NCBI GenBank assembly: GCA_019359375.1
Contig: JAHHHL010000007.1
Coordinates: 62,001 to 126,000, forward strand
Direction of reading: 5' to 3'
Length of the DNA: 64,000 nucleotides
Source of the DNA: Lyngbya sp. HA4199-MV5
Lineage (GTDB): Bacteria > Cyanobacteriota > Cyanobacteriia > Leptolyngbyales > Leptolyngbyaceae
Part shown: positions 34,497 to 43,306 of the stretch, piece after piece
How the letters are laid out: each line of letters begins with the position of its first letter
Position numbering within the stretch: position 1 is the stretch's first letter
The notes under the pieces: model-generated
Database searches by the model: none
Told to the model about the DNA's origin: nothing
What the model saw: the letters and a program-made list of their open reading frames with translations, nothing else
Program-made: the position numbers and the translations under genes

Positions 34497-36692
34497 ATGC
34501 AGCAACGTGAAACCGTGCCTGGTTGGGCGTACCTTAAGCAGACTGTTCTAAAAAAAAGTAGGGTACTTCTAACGGCATCGGGGGTTGCAGGCTGTGTCAT
34601 TTTGCTGCGCTTTGCTGGTGTGTGGCAGCCCTCAGAGTTAGGTAGCCTGGATCTGTTGTTTAACCTGCGTCCAGCAGAGCCGATCGATCGCCGGGTTGTG
34701 GTCATAGGCATTGATGAAGCTGACCTGCGCCGCGTGGGTAAATGGCCGATTCCCGATCGGGTGCTGGGGCAACTGCTGACAAAGCTCCAGACTTACCAGC
34801 CGCGTGTGATTGGGTTAGATATTTATCGAGATTTACCTGTTGAGCCAGGTCATGCCGAATTGCTGAACCTTTATCGCACCTTCCCCAACCTGATTGGGAT
34901 TGAGCAAATTAAGGATCAGACGAATGTGGGTATCTCAGCCCCACCACTACTGGCAAAACGGAATCAGGTTGGCTTTAACAATCTGGTGTTTGATGTGGAT
35001 GGCAAAGTTCGTCGCAGCCTGCTCTACTGGCATGTTGATGGCAAGACCCATCAAAGCTTTGCGCTGACGATCGCCCTTGCCTACCTGAAGCGCGAAGGTA
35101 TTACCCCTCAAGCATCCACTCGTGACTCCCGCTACTTGCAGCTTGGCAGAGCGTCCTTTCACCAGTTTGAGTCTAACGATGGAGCGTATGTGCGTGCGGA
35201 TGATGGTGGCTATCAAGTATTGGCGAACTTACGTGGTGGCGCAGGGACATTTACAACGGTCTCGCTAACCGACTTTTTGGCTGGACGAGTGCAGCCTGAT
35301 GTGTTGCGCGATCGCATTGTGATGATTGGGTCTACTGCTATTAGCCTGCGAGATTTTTTTCAAACGTCTTATAGCAACGGCTTGCTTGCTTCATCGCCTC
35401 AACCAATCACAGGGGTCGAATTACAGGCTAATTTTGTCAGCCAGCTCATTAGCGAGGCGCTGCAAGGGCGCTCGGCGATTAACGTTTGGGCAGAGCCTCT
35501 GGAGTGGCTGTGGATTCTCGTTTGGGCATGGGTAGGTGCCAAATTATGTTGGTCGCTGCGATCGCCGCCGCAAGCTGCCCTCACGCTTTTATTGGCGGGC
35601 AGTAGCCTGATTGGCGTGTGTGTGTGTGCCTTGTGGCTGGGCTGGTGGCTACCCTTAGTGCCGTCGATGGCTGCGATGGGAGGGTCGGCGATCATGATCC
35701 TGGCGCATATTGCACACCTGCAAGAAGAACTGAAGCGCTCTAAGGAGTTTCTTAGCTCCATCATCAATACTATTCCCGATCCCGTCTTTGTAAAAGACAA
35801 GCAGCACCGTTGGGTCGTGCTCAATCAGGCGTATGCGAAGTTTTTGGGCTATTCCCTGGATGAACTTCTAGAGAAGTCTGACGGTGATGTGTTCTCTCCC
35901 CACGAGGCAGTGGTTTTTCGCCAGCAGGAGCAACTCGTGTTCAGCAGCCAGCGAGAGCATGAACACGAAGAGACATTTACAAACCATCAGGGCGTGACGC
36001 ATCACCTGGCAACCAAGCGATCGCTCCACAAAGATGCAGCAGGCAATGTGTTTCTCGTCGGCGTAATCCGTGATATCACCGAGCGGAAACGCACAGAAGA
36101 AGAACTGAAACGTACGGCGACCGAACTGCTGCGATCGAATGCAGAATTAGAGCAATCTGCCAGCCAATTGCGCCATCTCGCTAACCACGATGTTCTCACA
36201 GGCTTACCCAATCGCAAACTGTTTTATGAACGCCTAGGTCAGTCGATCGACTGGGCGCAGGACAACCAGCAGGCTGTCGGCTTGCTGTTTCTCGACTTAG
36301 ATGGGTTCAAGCTCATCAACGACACGCAGGGGCATGATGTGGGTGATTTGTTGCTCAAAGCCACTGCCAAACGCTTGACGGGCTGTTTACGCAGCAGTGA
36401 CACTGTTTCACGCTTGGGTGGCGACGAGTTTACCGTCATCTTACCCGCTATTCCCACCAGCGAAGATGCCGCGCGAGTCGCACACAAGATTCTGACCACG
36501 CTTGCTAACCCATTTCAGATTGAGCAGCACACTATCTTTGTCTCGGCTAGCATTGGTATCAGTCTCTATCCCCAAAATGGCACAACAGTTGATGCGCTCA
36601 CCAAAGCCGCGGACGGTGCCATGTACTCAGCGAAAGAATTGGGCAAGAACCGCTATGAATTTGCATCGATCCTGGATGATGCTCAGGATTAA
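34497..36692 (+). CDS. CHASE2-PAS-GGDEF membrane diguanylate cyclase
   Basis: A 731-residue sensor enzyme. After an N-terminal membrane segment (about 22-42) comes an extracytoplasmic CHASE2 domain (about 50-330; VVVIGIDEADLRRVGKWPIPDRV, GLDIYRD, DRIVMIGSTA). Three membrane helices follow (about 335-412). A PAS domain with PAC (about 420-540; SSIINTIPDPVFVKDKQ, VGVIRDITERKR) and a GGDEF domain (about 560-725) complete it. The active-site motif is intact, RLGGDEFTV near residue 640, so synthesis of cyclic di-GMP is expected. No EAL domain. It likely transmits an external signal to motility or biofilm control. A 28-bp palindrome lies 50 bp after its stop. Confidence 0.95.
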   Translation: MQQRETVPGWAYLKQTVLKKSRVLLTASGVAGCVILLRFAGVWQPSELGSLDLLFNLRPAEPIDRRVVVIGIDEADLRRVGKWPIPDRVLGQLLTKLQTYQPRVIGLDIYRDLPVEPGHAELLNLYRTFPNLIGIEQIKDQTNVGISAPPLLAKRNQVGFNNLVFDVDGKVRRSLLYWHVDGKTHQSFALTIALAYLKREGITPQASTRDSRYLQLGRASFHQFESNDGAYVRADDGGYQVLANLRGGAGTFTTVSLTDFLAGRVQPDVLRDRIVMIGSTAISLRDFFQTSYSNGLLASSPQPITGVELQANFVSQLISEALQGRSAINVWAEPLEWLWILVWAWVGAKLCWSLRSPPQAALTLLLAGSSLIGVCVCALWLGWWLPLVPSMAAMGGSAIMILAHIAHLQEELKRSKEFLSSIINTIPDPVFVKDKQHRWVVLNQAYAKFLGYSLDELLEKSDGDVFSPHEAVVFRQQEQLVFSSQREHEHEETFTNHQGVTHHLATKRSLHKDAAGNVFLVGVIRDITERKRTEEELKRTATELLRSNAELEQSASQLRHLANHDVLTGLPNRKLFYERLGQSIDWAQDNQQAVGLLFLDLDGFKLINDTQGHDVGDLLLKATAKRLTGCLRSSDTVSRLGGDEFTVILPAIPTSEDAARVAHKILTTLANPFQIEQHTIFVSASIGISLYPQNGTTVDALTKAADGAMYSAKELGKNRYEFASILDDAQD

Positions 36693-36743
36693 GCTATCAC
36701 CGCTAAGGATCGTGGATTAATTAACCTGAACCACTTCTCGTCT

Positions 36744-36771
36744 GTAGGGACGTTACATGTAATGTCTCTAC
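36744..36771. repeat. 28-bp palindrome, copy 2
   Basis: GTAGGGACGTTACATGTAATGTCTCTAC, same as the copy at 59755-59782 except two substitutions in the right arm. It lies between the convergent GGDEF gene and the next gene. Confidence 0.85.
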
Positions 36772-36803
36772 AGAAAGAACTACACCTGATTAAATTCGCG
36801 TTT

Positions 36804-37463
36804 CTAAGGCTGCTGCCCCTTTTCTAACGATTGGAGCGAATCTGACGCGGAGGTGTAGTGAGGCAATACGATCGAGCCACCCCACAGCAAGAGGACTGCG
36901 ACCAGAAGACCTGTGAGCCAGCGTACCTGATACTGCAACTGCTGAATCCGTCGATCGCGCGCTACAAGCTGTTCTGGTGCTACAAGCTGTTCTGGTGCTA
37001 CCAAGTGAGCAGATTCTATAAACCGATCGGAGGCTGCGCGTTGACGGGGATCGACGGATGGAGTGAGTGCTGGAGTTTCCTGGGCTTCAAGCACTTTGGT
37101 TGCCGTTACGGCGGGCTGGGTATCTGGCGCATTGAAACGCACCTTGCGGTACAGCCAGTTTGTAATCAGACGCGAACAGTTTTTGTTAAGCCAGCGCTGG
37201 GCAAACAGCTTGAAGGCTGGCTTGGACATGACCGCGATCGCCTTCGTCATCTGATTGAGCGGCTGTGATCGTACCTTCTGGTTAATAAGATTAACCGAAC
37301 CGACATCATAGAGGCGATCCAGAATGAACTTTACTGTGATGGCTTCTTGCCTCAGCAGATGATCGAGCAAAAGGCGCACATCTTGCATGCGTTCGGCTTC
37401 CCGTTGCTCTTCTGCGGCTACCTTCGATTTTGCTGTTCGTCCGGAGAGTGCCAGTTTCGCCAT
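36804..37463 (-). CDS. Hypothetical protein with C-terminal membrane anchor
   Basis: A 219-residue protein that I do not recognise. It starts MAKLALSGRTAKSKVAAEEQ. Residues 20-110 are charged and helical with few Cys (LLLDHLLRQEAITVKFILDRLYDVG, SKPAFKLFAQRWLNKN). A linker has a six-residue repeat, LVAPEQ twice, encoded by an 18-bp direct repeat (about 36968-37003). One membrane segment is near the C-terminus (WLTGLLVAVLLLWGGSIVLP). It may be tail-anchored. The gene converges with the GGDEF gene. It may be a conserved cyanobacterial protein. Confidence 0.65.
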   Translation of the reverse strand: MAKLALSGRTAKSKVAAEEQREAERMQDVRLLLDHLLRQEAITVKFILDRLYDVGSVNLINQKVRSQPLNQMTKAIAVMSKPAFKLFAQRWLNKNCSRLITNWLYRKVRFNAPDTQPAVTATKVLEAQETPALTPSVDPRQRAASDRFIESAHLVAPEQLVAPEQLVARDRRIQQLQYQVRWLTGLLVAVLLLWGGSIVLPHYTSASDSLQSLEKGQQP

Positions 37464-37569
37464 CGCAAATGGGGTTAAATCCGTGGGTAATTTAACAAAT
37501 ATGTTACCTGTGTACTCTCAGCATGGCAAAGCTTGTGCCCCTTTTGTGTCTGTCTAAAGCATAAATTAG

Positions 37570-37620
37570 GGGAAGGCAGAGGGCAGAAGGCAGGGAGTAG
37601 GGAGTAGGGAGTAGGGGTGG
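37570..37620. repeat. GGCAGAG and GGGAGTA heptamers
   Basis: GGCAGAGGGCAGAAGGCA runs straight into GGGAGTAGGGAGTAGGGAGTAGGGGTGG. The second type is the complement of the ACTCCCTACTCCCC units inside egtB. Confidence 0.88.
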
Positions 37621-37629
37621 ATTTGGACA

Positions 37630-39270
37630 TTATTTTAAGACGGGTAGCAGGAGGTGAGAGGGGTGATCGCCTCCACTAATCACCGTCACTGTTATGATTT
37701 GCTGATCGATGAGGCGTGTTTTGTCTGCCAATGCACCTGTGCCAGCGTTGACGGGGTAGGCAGGAAAGCAGGCGGCGCTGAGGCTCAGGCGGAGTGCGTT
37801 GCCTTTAGCGATGCAGATACAGGTGGGTTGTAGGTGGATGTGTAGGGGATCGGCTGCTTCTCCGGGGTTCACGCGAAGGTAGCCCTGGGCGAAGTTGTAG
37901 ACGCTGCCGTTGGGGTGTACTTCTGAAAGAATGGCGCACAGGTCAAAGCTGGGGGTGTCAGCGGTGCAGGCGATCGACACTGCTACATCGCCAACCAGGT
38001 GCAAGTCTTCTGCGACTGGTTCGGAGGTATAGGTAAGAACGTCGGTACGGCAGTCCAGGCTGGAGCGTTCTTGCGGACCAGAGGGGACGGCAGCGTGACC
38101 GCCGTGAGCGGGGACGGGTCGCCAAGGGTCGTGGACGAGAGAGTCGGGTGTGGGGTGTGGGGTGTGGGGTGTGGGGGTGAGGGTGCCTTCACGATCGCCC
38201 ATACAGGCAAGTCCGGTGCTGACGAGGAAGTAGGGTTTGGGGTTTGGGGTGTGCCACTGGTCAAAGGTGCGCCAGTGGTTGCTGCCCATTTCAAAGAGGG
38301 CGATCGGGGGTTCCTCTAATAGCCCGGTGTTGATGCCTTTGAGAAACTGATCAAACCAGCGGATTTGCAGGCGATCGCAGGGGCTGGAGGCTTGGGTGCC
38401 AAAGTCGATCGCGCCAACCTTCCGCCCCCAGGGTAAATGTGCCCAGGGACCCACTAATAACTGCTGACGATAGCGACTCCGGGTAGCCGTTTCCTTATAG
38501 AGGCGCATCGTCCCTCGCAGAAAGGTGTCGAACCAGCCGCCGATGTGCAGCATGGGCAAATCTACATCGTGCAGGTAAGAACTGGGCGATAACTGTTCCC
38601 AATACGCACCCGGTTCAAAATGCTCCAACCACTCGTGGTAGAAGGAATCGGGATCTAGCGTTTTCAAAAGCTCAGAATGGGTTGGCACAGATTCAGAGAA
38701 GGTCAGGTTCTTAGCCGCAGCGGTGAGGGATTGATGGGCTGCCACATCGCCGTTTAGCCGAGCCGTTTCAGCCGCGATTTGCAGTGCCCATCCCAGATTT
38801 GCCTGCAAACAAAAAGCTTCCCCTTCATACGCCCAGTCGGCATACAGGTCATACGCCATCATCGCGGGACAGATGGTTTTTAGTGCGGATGGTTTGGCAG
38901 CAGCAGCATAGAGTTGCGTCATGCCCTGGTACGAAAAGCCATACATTCCGACCTGTCCGGTGCTACCAGGAAGAGTTGCTGCCCAGTTGACGGTATCTTC
39001 GCCATCCTCGATTTCGCGGGCAAAGAGCTTGAAGGTGCCTTCAGAGGTACCCCGTCCGCGTACATCTTGAATCACGACGATGTAGCCCTGAGCGGCATAC
39101 CAGGCGGGATGGGCATACACAACTGTCGAGGCGATCGCTCGTCCATAGGGCTGTCGCATTAACAGGACGGGAAACGGCTCGTCTGCTTCAGGACGGTAGA
39201 TATCTGCATCGAGCCGCACGCGATCGCGAGTCAGCATGGAGGCAGTTTCTTTCGGGCGGAGCTTCAACAT
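37630..39270 (-). CDS. CocE/NonD family serine hydrolase
   Basis: A 546-residue alpha/beta hydrolase of the X-Pro dipeptidyl-peptidase (S15) group. It begins with the catalytic domain: PVLLMRQPYGRAIAST, IVVIQDVRGRGTSEGTF, and the nucleophile elbow MYGFSYQGMTQ (Ser near residue 115). HIGGWFDTFLRGT supplies the catalytic Asp region and LLVGPWAHLPWG the His. The C-terminal jelly-roll domain follows (VGDVAVSIACTADTPSFDLCAI). Substrate: acyl esters or peptides, unknown. A Pro/Thr/His-rich stretch TLTPTPHTPHPTP (about residue 365) is encoded by a heptamer repeat. It diverges from the MFS gene, with 158 bp between. Confidence 0.9.
   Translation of the reverse strand: MLKLRPKETASMLTRDRVRLDADIYRPEADEPFPVLLMRQPYGRAIASTVVYAHPAWYAAQGYIVVIQDVRGRGTSEGTFKLFAREIEDGEDTVNWAATLPGSTGQVGMYGFSYQGMTQLYAAAAKPSALKTICPAMMAYDLYADWAYEGEAFCLQANLGWALQIAAETARLNGDVAAHQSLTAAAKNLTFSESVPTHSELLKTLDPDSFYHEWLEHFEPGAYWEQLSPSSYLHDVDLPMLHIGGWFDTFLRGTMRLYKETATRSRYRQQLLVGPWAHLPWGRKVGAIDFGTQASSPCDRLQIRWFDQFLKGINTGLLEEPPIALFEMGSNHWRTFDQWHTPNPKPYFLVSTGLACMGDREGTLTPTPHTPHPTPDSLVHDPWRPVPAHGGHAAVPSGPQERSSLDCRTDVLTYTSEPVAEDLHLVGDVAVSIACTADTPSFDLCAILSEVHPNGSVYNFAQGYLRVNPGEAADPLHIHLQPTCICIAKGNALRLSLSAACFPAYPVNAGTGALADKTRLIDQQIITVTVISGGDHPSHLLLPVLK
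38140..38200. repeat. GTGTGGG heptamer array inside CocE gene
   Basis: GTGTGGGGTGTGGGGTGTGGGGTGTGGG, five 7-base units, with related GTTTGGGGTTTGGGGTGTG at 38237-38256. It encodes the Pro/Thr/His segment of the hydrolase on the minus strand and keeps frame. Confidence 0.85.
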
Positions 39271-39428
39271 AACGTAGCAGTCGCTGGAGGAATAGATTCG
39301 TTGCTACGGTACCTTACTCGTTGCGTTGAAACCGTGATCTCCGAGCAGCATTCGCAAAAGATTGGTTTTAAGACCAGGAACTCAGGCAAACTTGAGGTTG
39401 AACATGTGTTGTCTCAGGTTCTTGCTTC

Positions 39429-40703
39429 ATGCCTTCCCGCAAGACTCGCTGGTTCTCCTGGCTGCCCGATCTCAACTATCAAGTGTGGGTGCTTGCAGCC
39501 GGACGGTTGCTTTCGCAAACCGGGTCAGGGTTTACGCTCTTTTACGCCCCGATCTTTTTTGTCAATCAGGTCGGGTTGTCCGCAACGCAAGTCGGGCTAG
39601 GCTTGGGCAGTGCTGCCATTTCGGGTGTGGTCGGTCGCCTGCTGGGTGGATCATTTGCCGACTCGCAGTTTTGGGGACGACGACGGACGCTGCTGCTATC
39701 GGCGATCGTCTCTGCGATCGCGTCGCTGATCCTTGCCGTTTCTCACGATTTTCTGGTTTTTGTGGTGGGGAACCTGATGATGGGGCTGGGCATTGGGCTG
39801 TACTGGCCTGCCAATGAAGCGATGGTGGCTGATCTCACAACCCCCGACCAACGAAATGAAGCTTTTGCCTTAACGCGCCTGTGTGACAGCCTGGGATTGG
39901 GGCTGGGTGTTGTTCTCGGTGGCTTGCTGGTGGGCACAACGGGAGCCTATCGAGCGCTGTTTGTGGTTGATGCAGTGTCGTTTTTGGTGCTGTTTGTGGT
40001 GGTGTACTGGGCGATCGTGGAGTCCAATCAATCCACCGTCAGCCACAAAGCGGTCAGCGGATGGCAGCAGGCATTGCGCGATCGACGCTTGCTCACCTAT
40101 GTGGTTGCCAATGTGCTGTTCACCACCTATCTGGTGCAGATCAACAGCACTATGCCGCTGTACTTTACAAATTTCTTGACGGATTTGCCCAAAGGTTTCT
40201 CGCCAACGACGCTAAGCGCCCTGTTTACCTGGCACATGTCCGTTTCTGTCCTCTGCCAGCTACCTGCCGCACGCCTGCTCAATCGGTTTAGCCGCGCCTA
40301 TGGGTTGATGCTCTCTGCGTCCCTCTGGGGCATCGGTTTTCTGCTGGTATGGGTGACAGGTGTTGTACCGTCGCACCATTTGCTTTGGGCGATCGTCGCC
40401 TTGGGTGTCCTGGCGCTGGCAACCGTTGCCTATATGCCTTCAGCTTCTTCAATTACGGTAGAAATGGCTCCAGAGTCGTTGCGAGGGGTCTATTTAGCGG
40501 TCAATTCGCAATGCTGGGCGATCGGCTCATTCATTGGTCCTCCCTTAGGCGGCTGGGCGCTGGATCACTCGGCATCTGTGGCGCATGGCTTGTGGCTCGG
40601 GTTAGCGCTGAGCGTGACGATCGTCATTCTGGTGTTGCAGCGGCTCGATCGCATGATGAAGCAGAAGCCACCTCAAGATGCTGTCAAAGCAACGTTGAAA
40701 TAA
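39429..40703 (+). CDS. Major facilitator superfamily transporter
   Basis: A 424-residue protein with about 12 membrane helices. It opens with WVLAAGRLLSQTGSGFTLFYAPIFF, then the cytoplasmic loop GGSFADSQFWGRRRTLLLSAIV, a form of the MFS D-x-x-G-R-R motif, and IGLYWPANEAMVADL in helix four. This resembles multidrug exporters of the MDR type (DHA1). It keeps 12 helices with a central loop near residue 200. Substrate unknown. It diverges from the CocE hydrolase gene. Confidence 0.92.
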   Translation: MPSRKTRWFSWLPDLNYQVWVLAAGRLLSQTGSGFTLFYAPIFFVNQVGLSATQVGLGLGSAAISGVVGRLLGGSFADSQFWGRRRTLLLSAIVSAIASLILAVSHDFLVFVVGNLMMGLGIGLYWPANEAMVADLTTPDQRNEAFALTRLCDSLGLGLGVVLGGLLVGTTGAYRALFVVDAVSFLVLFVVVYWAIVESNQSTVSHKAVSGWQQALRDRRLLTYVVANVLFTTYLVQINSTMPLYFTNFLTDLPKGFSPTTLSALFTWHMSVSVLCQLPAARLLNRFSRAYGLMLSASLWGIGFLLVWVTGVVPSHHLLWAIVALGVLALATVAYMPSASSITVEMAPESLRGVYLAVNSQCWAIGSFIGPPLGGWALDHSASVAHGLWLGLALSVTIVILVLQRLDRMMKQKPPQDAVKATLK

Positions 40704-40906
40704 GGTCCTTACGGTTCGGCGATCAGCCCCGAACGATACTCACACGGTTGACTCTTTCCTTCTGCCCCTTCTGTCTTCTGCCTTTTCATGAGCGTGAGGT
40801 GTGAGGTGTGACAGCTTCTGCCTTCTGCCTCTTTCTAAAAACCAAAAACTAACAACCAACAACTTCCTTGCCCTCTGCCTTCCGCCCTCTGCCTTTCACT
40901 TCCCCG
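40704..40906. repeat. Heptamer-rich spacer
   Basis: CTTCTGCC/CTCTGCC heptamers at about 40757-40895, interrupted by AAAAACCAAAAACTAACAACCAACAAC (about 40836-40862). Two STRR families are interleaved between the convergent MFS and hisIE genes. Confidence 0.85.
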
Positions 40907-41539
40907 TCACCGTCGGCGTTCTTGCAGTTTGCGATAGACGGCTTTCAAGTCAACATTGTGATGCGCCAGCGCGACGAGGGTGTGATAGAAAAGGTCAGCC
41001 ACTTCACCCGCGATCGCGTCCGGGTCGTCGTCCTTACACGCCATCACCACTTCAGCCGTTTCTTCCCCCACTTTTTTGAGAATCTTGTTGTCGCCATCGG
41101 CTAATAGTTTGGAGGTGTAGGAACTTTCAGAGGGATGATCTCGGCGATCGCAAATCACCTCAAACACCTGCGACAGCATATCCGCAGGCGGGGATGTTAC
41201 GGAACCATTGACGCGATGGAAGCAACTGCGCTCTCCGGTATGGCAGGCAATCTCGCCAATTTGCTCTACTCCAATCAGCAGTGCATCACTATCGCAGTCG
41301 TAGCGGATGGAGTGGACTTTCTGAAGATGTCCGGAGGTTGCGCCCTTGTGCCAGAGTTCCTGGCGCGATCGACTCCAGAACCACGTTTCGCCCGTATCCA
41401 GCGTCTTTTGCAACGAATCCCGGTTCATCCATGCCATCATCAGCACGGTACCATCCAGGTAATCCTGTACAATTGCCGGAACCAACCCACGATCGTCATA
41501 GCAAATGGTGTCTACCGGAATCGATTGCTGTAAAGCCAT
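40907..41539 (-). CDS. hisIE: Histidine biosynthesis bifunctional protein HisIE
   Basis: A 210-residue fusion for steps two and three of histidine synthesis. The HisI half (phosphoribosyl-AMP cyclohydrolase, about residues 1-115) has [32 protein letters not shown] and the Zn-binding [10 protein letters not shown]. The HisE half (phosphoribosyl-ATP pyrophosphohydrolase, about 120-205) has [10 protein letters not shown] and [15 protein letters not shown] followed by [13 protein letters not shown]. Both catalytic motifs are complete. Cytoplasmic. It is monocistronic here, as is usual for dispersed cyanobacterial his genes. Confidence 0.97.
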   Translation of the reverse strand: MALQQSIPVDTICYDDRGLVPAIVQDYLDGTVLMMAWMNRDSLQKTLDTGETWFWSRSRQELWHKGATSGHLQKVHSIRYDCDSDALLIGVEQIGEIACHTGERSCFHRVNGSVTSPPADMLSQVFEVICDRRDHPSESSYTSKLLADGDNKILKKVGEETAEVVMACKDDDPDAIAGEVADLFYHTLVALAHHNVDLKAVYRKLQERRR

Positions 41540-41881
41540 TGTCTCAAACGCCCTATAGTCGGTGTCTTTATCTTATCGACTGGCGGACGCTTTCCCCATC
41601 ATGTCGATCAACGCAGGGCGATTTCATGCGGTCAAAGGCATTTTTTGCAGCGGATGTTAACGGATGAAACGGATGAATTTTGACCATAAGCAAACAACTC
41701 ATCCGCTTCATCTGCTATCCGTTGCCAACAGAACCCGATTTTTTAGAATGAAATGCCCCCTGCCAATCAAAGCTCCATCAATCAACGAATGAAACTGATG
41801 ACTTTTGACTACAGGCAGATAACCCATCCGCTTCATCCGCTACTCATCCGTTGCTAACCAAACTCGGTTTTTTGGACTGAA
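41540..41881. other. Intergenic with tandem duplication of the methylase 5' region
   Basis: Two adjacent diverged units (41663-41787 and 41788-41914). Each has a block GATGAAACGGATGA, then CATCCGCTTCATC(T/C)GCTA, ATCCGTTGC, a run of T and finally GAAATG. The second unit contains the start codon of the methylase gene, the first a matching false start at 41753. Confidence 0.8.
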
Positions 41882-41914
41882 ATGACCCTGCCTATCAAAG
41901 TTCCACCGATTAAG
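41663..41914 (+). repeat. Two ~125-bp tandem units, second includes gene start
   Basis: Unit 1 ends in ATGCCCCCTGCCAATCAAAG, unit 2 in ATGACCCTGCCTATCAAAG. Within each unit, GGATGA and TCATCC segments are complementary and may form a hairpin. The left unit gives a decoy frame of about 28 codons. Confidence 0.8.
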
Positions 41915-42781
41915 TGTCAGGGCATCAAAACGAAGCTTGCTCCGTTTATTTTGAGCCAAATTCAATGGGCTGAAAAAGACCGTTCGCAGTGGATTGAACC
42001 CTTTTTAGGATCAGGAGTCGTGGTGTTTAATTTGGCACCAAAGCGTGCCCTTTTAACGGATACGAATCAGCACATTATTGCCTTTTACCGCAGCATCCAA
42101 GATGGCAGAATTAATCGCAGTATGGTGAGTGAATTCCTGCATGATCAGGGCGATCAACTCCTCAAAAACGGAGCCGATTACTACTATGAAGTGCGCGATC
42201 GCTTCAACCAGTTTGCCTCACCCTTAGACTTTCTCTTTCTCAACCGTGCCTGTTTTAATGGACTCATGCGCTTCAACAGTAAAGGTGGCTTTAATGTTCC
42301 CTTTTGCCGCAAACCCCAACGCTTTGCTCAAAGCTACATCACTAAAATTGCGAATCAAGTTGATTGGGTTGCCAACCAAATGGCAGGCAAAGATTGGGAG
42401 TTTCGTGTTGCCACCTGGCAAGATACTTTGACTGAAGCGCGATTGGGTGATTTTGTTTATCTCGATCCACCCTACATTGGTCGTCATACCGATTACTACA
42501 ATGCCTGGAATCAGGCAGAAGCAGAAAATTTAGCAGTTTTAACAAAACAATTGCCCTGTGGCTTTGCGGTATCGATGTGGCTCGAAAATCAGCATCGTCA
42601 AAATAGCCATATTCAGGAATGCTGGTCAGATTTAGACGTGCGTATCTGCCAACATTTCTATCACGTTGGCTCTAGAGAATCATTGCGGGGCGCGATCGCA
42701 GAAGCCCTTTTAATTAAACCTGGCTTTTCCGCAAGCCTTGATACAACACCCAGCCGATCGCCTGCCAAACTGCACCAATGA
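41882..42781 (+). CDS. D12-class N6-adenine DNA methyltransferase (Dam-like)
   Basis: A 299-residue methyltransferase that transfers a methyl group from SAM to adenine in DNA, probably at GATC. The family order is visible: GIKTKLAPFIL, SAM motif WIEPFLGSGVVVFNL, TDTNQHIIAFYR, the RACFNGLMRFNSKGGFNVPF segment and the catalytic LDPPYIG (near residue 198). GATC is the core of HIP1. It lacks a recognisable restriction partner here, so it is either orphan or part of a mobile module. The last ~20 residues (after LLIKPGFS) are read across the end of the convergent gene and may be non-native. Confidence 0.9.
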   Translation: MTLPIKVPPIKCQGIKTKLAPFILSQIQWAEKDRSQWIEPFLGSGVVVFNLAPKRALLTDTNQHIIAFYRSIQDGRINRSMVSEFLHDQGDQLLKNGADYYYEVRDRFNQFASPLDFLFLNRACFNGLMRFNSKGGFNVPFCRKPQRFAQSYITKIANQVDWVANQMAGKDWEFRVATWQDTLTEARLGDFVYLDPPYIGRHTDYYNAWNQAEAENLAVLTKQLPCGFAVSMWLENQHRQNSHIQECWSDLDVRICQHFYHVGSRESLRGAIAEALLIKPGFSASLDTTPSRSPAKLHQ

Positions 42782-43220
42782 TCAAGCCAACAAAGCAGCA
42801 GAACAGAACAAACATGAATTCAGAGTTTGTATGCTCACTTGTCTGAAGATTGACGATCAAGGAACCTGTCGTAGCACCAGTGAAGGTGCCGATCAAAGCG
42901 TCTAGAAAAAACTCTAACCCAACGAGTGCTCCCTTTTTCACTGAGCGCTTGGCGATGGTGGCGATCGTGCCAATCGTCAGCCCGATTACAGCAGCGATCA
43001 TGCCAAAGAGTTTCCAAAATTTCCAGGAGGACACCAAATCGACGAAAGCTCCCCCCTCTGCGGCAGGATTGTGGTCAATTAACCACAGGCAAAAGAGCAG
43101 ATTCGCGGCTAAAAGTCCCAAGGGAAACCGAACTCTCCAGATGCGCCAAAACGGGTCGAGCTTTCCTATCTGACGATCGTCAACAGATTTGTCTTTATAC
43201 ATGCCTGAATCGCGCATCAT
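42714..43220 (-). CDS. Hypothetical membrane protein
   Basis: A 168-residue protein with four hydrophobic segments: RFPLGLLAANLLFCLWLI, FGMIAAVIGLTIGTIATIA, FLDALIGTFTGATTGSLIV and FMFVLFCCFVGLIIGAVWQAIGWVL. The N-terminus is charged (MRDSGMYKDKSVDDRQIGKL). Family unknown to me. Its 3' end overlaps the methylase 3' end by 68 bp in the opposite direction. Two Met codons (1 and 2) and Met7 are possible starts. Function not predicted. Confidence 0.65.
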   Translation of the reverse strand: MMRDSGMYKDKSVDDRQIGKLDPFWRIWRVRFPLGLLAANLLFCLWLIDHNPAAEGGAFVDLVSSWKFWKLFGMIAAVIGLTIGTIATIAKRSVKKGALVGLEFFLDALIGTFTGATTGSLIVNLQTSEHTNSEFMFVLFCCFVGLIIGAVWQAIGWVLYQGLRKSQV

Positions 43221-43306
43221 GTTTTTTCACTCCGCACCGCCAATCTATCCCAGCTAAAATCTATCCCAGTTAAAATCAAAGTATTCCCATTGCGTTCAGT
43301 CCGGCT

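Noticed and set aside
40349..40804. 151-codon plus-strand frame over the MFS gene end
   Set aside because: An out-of-frame shadow of MFS helices that runs into the heptamer-rich spacer.
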